The translations under genes and the position numbers were made by a program. The notes below the pieces were generated by a model, which did not search any database, was not told the origin of the DNA, and worked only from the letters and a program-made list of their open reading frames with translations. Source: JABILX01 sp041648305 (GTDB taxonomy: Bacteria; Patescibacteriota; Gracilibacteria; UBA1369; LOWO2-01-FULL-3). Taken from it: DNA of 64,000 bases. This document shows positions 61,731 through 64,000 of this stretch, piece after piece. Position 1 is the first letter of the stretch. Each line of letters opens with the position of its first letter. The stretch lies in assembly GCA_041648305.1 (NCBI GenBank), contig JBAZPI010000001.1:1-64000 (forward strand). The letters are read 5' to 3'.

Positions 61731-61759
61731 ATTGTAACATAATCAGATGGAGCCCGCAA
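61731..61759 (-). promoter_or_regulatory. Promoter of the TraG/HerA-type ATPase
   Basis: Minus strand TTGCGG (61759-61754), 17-bp spacer, TACAAT (61736-61731), with the ATG at 61721 only about 9 nt after the -10, so the leader is very short. Confidence 0.6.
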
Positions 61760-61765
61760 CGGCGC

Positions 61766-63532
61766 TTAATCTTTCTTGATAACCTTAATGTGCGCTTCAT
61801 TCAAAGTCTCAACAGGAACCACGGACGGAGACCCAAGCATAAGATCCCGAGCCTGCTGATCTTTGGGGAACGGAATTACTTCTCTGATATTTGGTTCCCC
61901 TTGAAAAATCATAATAAGCCTATCCAACCCCCAAGCAATTCCGCCATGAGGAGGAACTCCGAAATTGAAAGCCTTAAGCATATGTCCGAACCTCGTCTCG
62001 GCATCCTGATCAGTAATTCCCAAAATTTTAAATACCTTTGCCTGAAGATCGCGATCGTGGATTCTGATACTTCCGCCGCCGATCTCAACGCCGTTCAAAA
62101 CAATATCGTACGAATTAGAGAGAACTTCCTCCGGATTTTTATCCAACAACTTCACGTGTTCAGGAATAGGGGAGGTGAAAGGATGATGCACGGCATCCAA
62201 TTTTCCCTCTTCCTCCTTATATTCAAACAATGGGAAATGAGTAATCCAACAAAACGCAAAAACATTCTCATCGCGAAGCCCCTTCATATCGCCAAGCTTA
62301 AGTCGGACAGCCCCGAGAATTTCACAACATTTCTTCCACTTATCCGCCGCGAACAAAATGACATCGCCTTTTTCCGCCTGACAGCGTGAAGCAATTCCTT
62401 CCAATTCCTCAGGCTTAAAGAATTTAGCGATGGGGGATTTGTAGTTGCCATCTTCCTCGATAATTATATACGCAAGCCCTTTGGCCCCGTGCTCCTTAGC
62501 GAATTCTTCCAAAGAATCTATTTGAGACCTTGGCATTCCTGCGCCGCCCTCGAGCCTCAAAACCTTCACGCATCCACCGTTTTCAACGACACTCTTGAAC
62601 ACGCCAAAGCCGCATTCGGACGCAATATCGGTGATATCGGAAATTGGCATATCAAATCTCAAATCCGGCTTGTCGCTGCCATATAAATCCATCGCTTCAT
62701 TATAAGTAAGAGTGACAAACTCAGGGATTTTTTTATGAGGCACAAACTTTTTCACTAACCCCTTTATAAGGCGATTGTTCACGTCGATAATATCCTCCAT
62801 TTCAACGAAAGACATTTCCACGTCGAGTTGAGTGAATTCAGGCTGACGATCGCCTCTCTGGTCCTCGTCACGGAAACATCGAGCTATTTGAAAATACTTG
62901 TCGAACGAAGCCACCATCAAAAGTTGTTTCAGCTGTTGCGGCGATTGCGGCAATACATAAAAATTTCCCGGATAAAGACGCGAAGGAACAATATACTCGC
63001 GGCTTCCTTCCGGAGTCCCTTTTATCAAAATTGGAGTTTCGATTTCCAGAAAATCCTCCTTCTCCATGAAGTCCCTCACAAACTTTATAATCTGAGTTCT
63101 TTTGATGATATTATTTTTCATCCGATCACGGCGCAAATCCAAATATCTGTACTTCAATCGAAGCTCCTCGGGGATATCCCTATCTTGATTTATCTCAAAT
63201 GGAAGAGTGTCAGCCTTACTCAAGACGGCAACCTTCTTTACCAAAACTTCTATATCTCCGGTCTTCAAATTCGGATTTTCCTGCCCCTTCGGCCTCGCTC
63301 TCACAGATCCCTCTACACGCAGCACATATTCACTGCGAGCGGCATCGAGACTATTATGAGCGTCCTTATACTTAATAGGATCGGAATGAATCTGCGTCAG
63401 CCCATAGCGGTCACGTAAGTCAATGAAAATTATCCCGCCATGATCCCTCCTGCGATGAACCCAACCGGACAAAACAACGTCTTTCCCAACATCCTTCTTG
63501 GAAAGAGAATCGAGCAAATGAGATCTGTACAT
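61766..63532 (-). CDS. aspS: Aspartyl-tRNA synthetase
   Basis: 588 aa, the bacterial-type AspRS with the N-terminal OB fold (DVVLSGWVHRRRDHGG), the catalytic domain with QSPQQLKQLLMVA and FRDEDQRGDRQPEFTQLD (motif 2), a GAD insertion (~285-400) and motif 3 (GIAWGLDRLIMI). The ending PFPKDQQARDLM is typical. Whether it is discriminating for Asp or also charges tRNA-Asn cannot be told from sequence alone, but asnS is present. It follows dnaE by 18 bp and is probably cotranscribed. Confidence 0.96.
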   Translation of the reverse strand: MYRSHLLDSLSKKDVGKDVVLSGWVHRRRDHGGIIFIDLRDRYGLTQIHSDPIKYKDAHNSLDAARSEYVLRVEGSVRARPKGQENPNLKTGDIEVLVKKVAVLSKADTLPFEINQDRDIPEELRLKYRYLDLRRDRMKNNIIKRTQIIKFVRDFMEKEDFLEIETPILIKGTPEGSREYIVPSRLYPGNFYVLPQSPQQLKQLLMVASFDKYFQIARCFRDEDQRGDRQPEFTQLDVEMSFVEMEDIIDVNNRLIKGLVKKFVPHKKIPEFVTLTYNEAMDLYGSDKPDLRFDMPISDITDIASECGFGVFKSVVENGGCVKVLRLEGGAGMPRSQIDSLEEFAKEHGAKGLAYIIIEEDGNYKSPIAKFFKPEELEGIASRCQAEKGDVILFAADKWKKCCEILGAVRLKLGDMKGLRDENVFAFCWITHFPLFEYKEEEGKLDAVHHPFTSPIPEHVKLLDKNPEEVLSNSYDIVLNGVEIGGGSIRIHDRDLQAKVFKILGITDQDAETRFGHMLKAFNFGVPPHGGIAWGLDRLIMIFQGEPNIREVIPFPKDQQARDLMLGSPSVVPVETLNEAHIKVIKKD

Positions 63533-63550
63533 AGAAATAAGATTAAATTT

Positions 63551-64000
63551 CTAAACAACTATAGTTTTATTGAGCAGCTCTTTCAAGCTTTCTTCAAATT
63601 TTTCGTCTATGGAAACCCCAAAAGGAACTTTTATCCTTTTGAGAGAGTCCTCCGAAGGTATGTGTAAAACAACTTCTCTTTCTCCCTTATGTTTGGTGAG
63701 AAGTTCTTTTATTTTGTTAAGCAAATCCTTATTAATATCGGGCGGGAGTTCTATGACGTAGGACGCCGGAGCAGACACGCCCTTGGGCGTGTCATTGCCC
63801 TCTCCTAGCCCCTCGTCAGCGAGCGTGCCGCCCCCAGGCTTGCCAAACTTTTCTCCCTCCTTAATTTCAACACCCGAAATATCGAAATCGATTATTCCCG
63901 TATCCCCATCACTACCACTCGCGAGAATTTCTCCGAGGAAAGGAATGTATCTATTTAATTTTTCTTCGGGCTTATAACACTTCAGTTCCTTCGCTTTTTC
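63551..64000 (-). CDS. dnaE: DNA polymerase III alpha subunit, C-terminal fragment (5' cut by window end)
   Basis: The frame is open from base 64000 with no stop until 63551, giving 149 residues of the C-terminus. The segment ASYVIELPPDINKDLLNKIK ... KGEREVVLHIP ... RIKVPFGVSIDEKFEESLKE matches the last domain of DnaE, after the OB fold. The rest of the gene lies outside the window. A Gly/Pro/Thr-rich insertion (~71-96 of the fragment) is encoded by a GC-rich palindromic stretch shared with ruvB. aspS follows 18 bp downstream. Confidence 0.72.
   Translation of the reverse strand, partial: EKAKELKCYKPEEKLNRYIPFLGEILASGSDGDTGIIDFDISGVEIKEGEKFGKPGGGTLADEGLGEGNDTPKGVSAPASYVIELPPDINKDLLNKIKELLTKHKGEREVVLHIPSEDSLKRIKVPFGVSIDEKFEESLKELLNKTIVV
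63770..63828. repeat. In-frame GC-rich element in dnaE
   Basis: On the minus strand GCTCGCTGACGAGGG (shared with ruvB) is followed by the inverted repeat ACACGCC/GGCGTGT and TCTGCTC, also present in ruvB after its own GGCG hairpin. The reading frame is kept. Confidence 0.6.

Noticed and set aside
1..64000. UGA recoded as glycine (code 25, seen in some CPR lineages)
   Set aside because: nth and the CPBP protease end at TGA at the expected family length, and conserved genes have no in-frame TGA.
1..64000. Insertion sequences, integrases or prophage genes around the accessory loci
   Set aside because: No transposase, integrase or phage structural gene was recognised. The mobile interpretation of the Fic and palindrome repeats therefore remains unproven.

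Overview
The window looks like a piece of a small, fermentative-type bacterial genome of the Candidate Phyla Radiation (Patescibacteria). That is an inference, perhaps Peregrinibacteria-like. It rests on the short IF-2, rmuC, the SLH and csaB genes, giant unassignable proteins, a diversity-generating retroelement (DGR) and a HerA/TraG-type ATPase without transfer genes. Conserved genes are uninterrupted and some (nth, the CPBP protease) end at TGA, so UGA is a normal stop and code 25 does not apply. Both window ends cut genes: a fibronectin-III surface protein on the left and dnaE on the right.

Layout. 1-8.95 kb: FN3 protein, lipoprotein, tRNA-Gln, asnS, nth, an EnvC-like M23 hydrolase, rpmA and small unknowns. 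8.96-10.66 kb: an AT-rich accessory patch with a Fic protein. It is preceded 6 nt away by a 56-codon ORF that carries a Fic-inhibitory-type motif, and structured repeats flank the pair. tRNA-His follows. 10.8-23.2 kb: a candidate small RNA and a six-gene minus-strand operon of unrecognised proteins, two of them giant (2054 and 1118 aa). 23.3-27.9 kb: tig, an HTH regulator, rplS, rnhB, csaB. 27.9-36.8 kb: dTDP-deoxysugar genes (rfbA, rfbD, rfbB and a ketoisomerase-like cupin) interrupted by proS, then infB and rmuC. 37.4-41.8 kb: a UvrD-type helicase-nuclease and an AbiE toxin-antitoxin pair.

41.8-44.3 kb holds a complete DGR: a 261-aa target protein, its variable repeat, an intergenic template repeat, Avd and a reverse transcriptase. 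Template and variable repeats align over 118 bp without gaps. All 21 differences fall on template adenines. Avd lies antisense between the template and the reverse transcriptase, and its start overlaps the RT start.

44.3-64 kb: S1 protein, clpC with a CIRCE operator upstream, lipoprotein, a PH-domain protein coupled to ruvB, CPBP protease, tRNA-Arg, a three-repeat winged-helix-like protein, M23-SLH protein, tsaE, HD protein, 3D/peptidoglycan-binding protein, HerA/TraG ATPase, aspS and dnaE.

Cell-envelope genes form a theme. CsaB is expected to pyruvylate a wall polymer that the SLH domains of the M23-SLH protein could bind. The rfb genes would supply a dTDP-deoxysugar. EnvC-like, M23 and 3D proteins would remodel murein. 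Non-coding structure is also plentiful: a dispersed palindromic intergenic repeat at four loci, a GC-rich element inserted in frame in at least three proteins, near-consensus sigma-70-type promoters with 16-18 bp spacers, several apparently leaderless genes, and a shared CTCG discriminator at promoters of translation genes.
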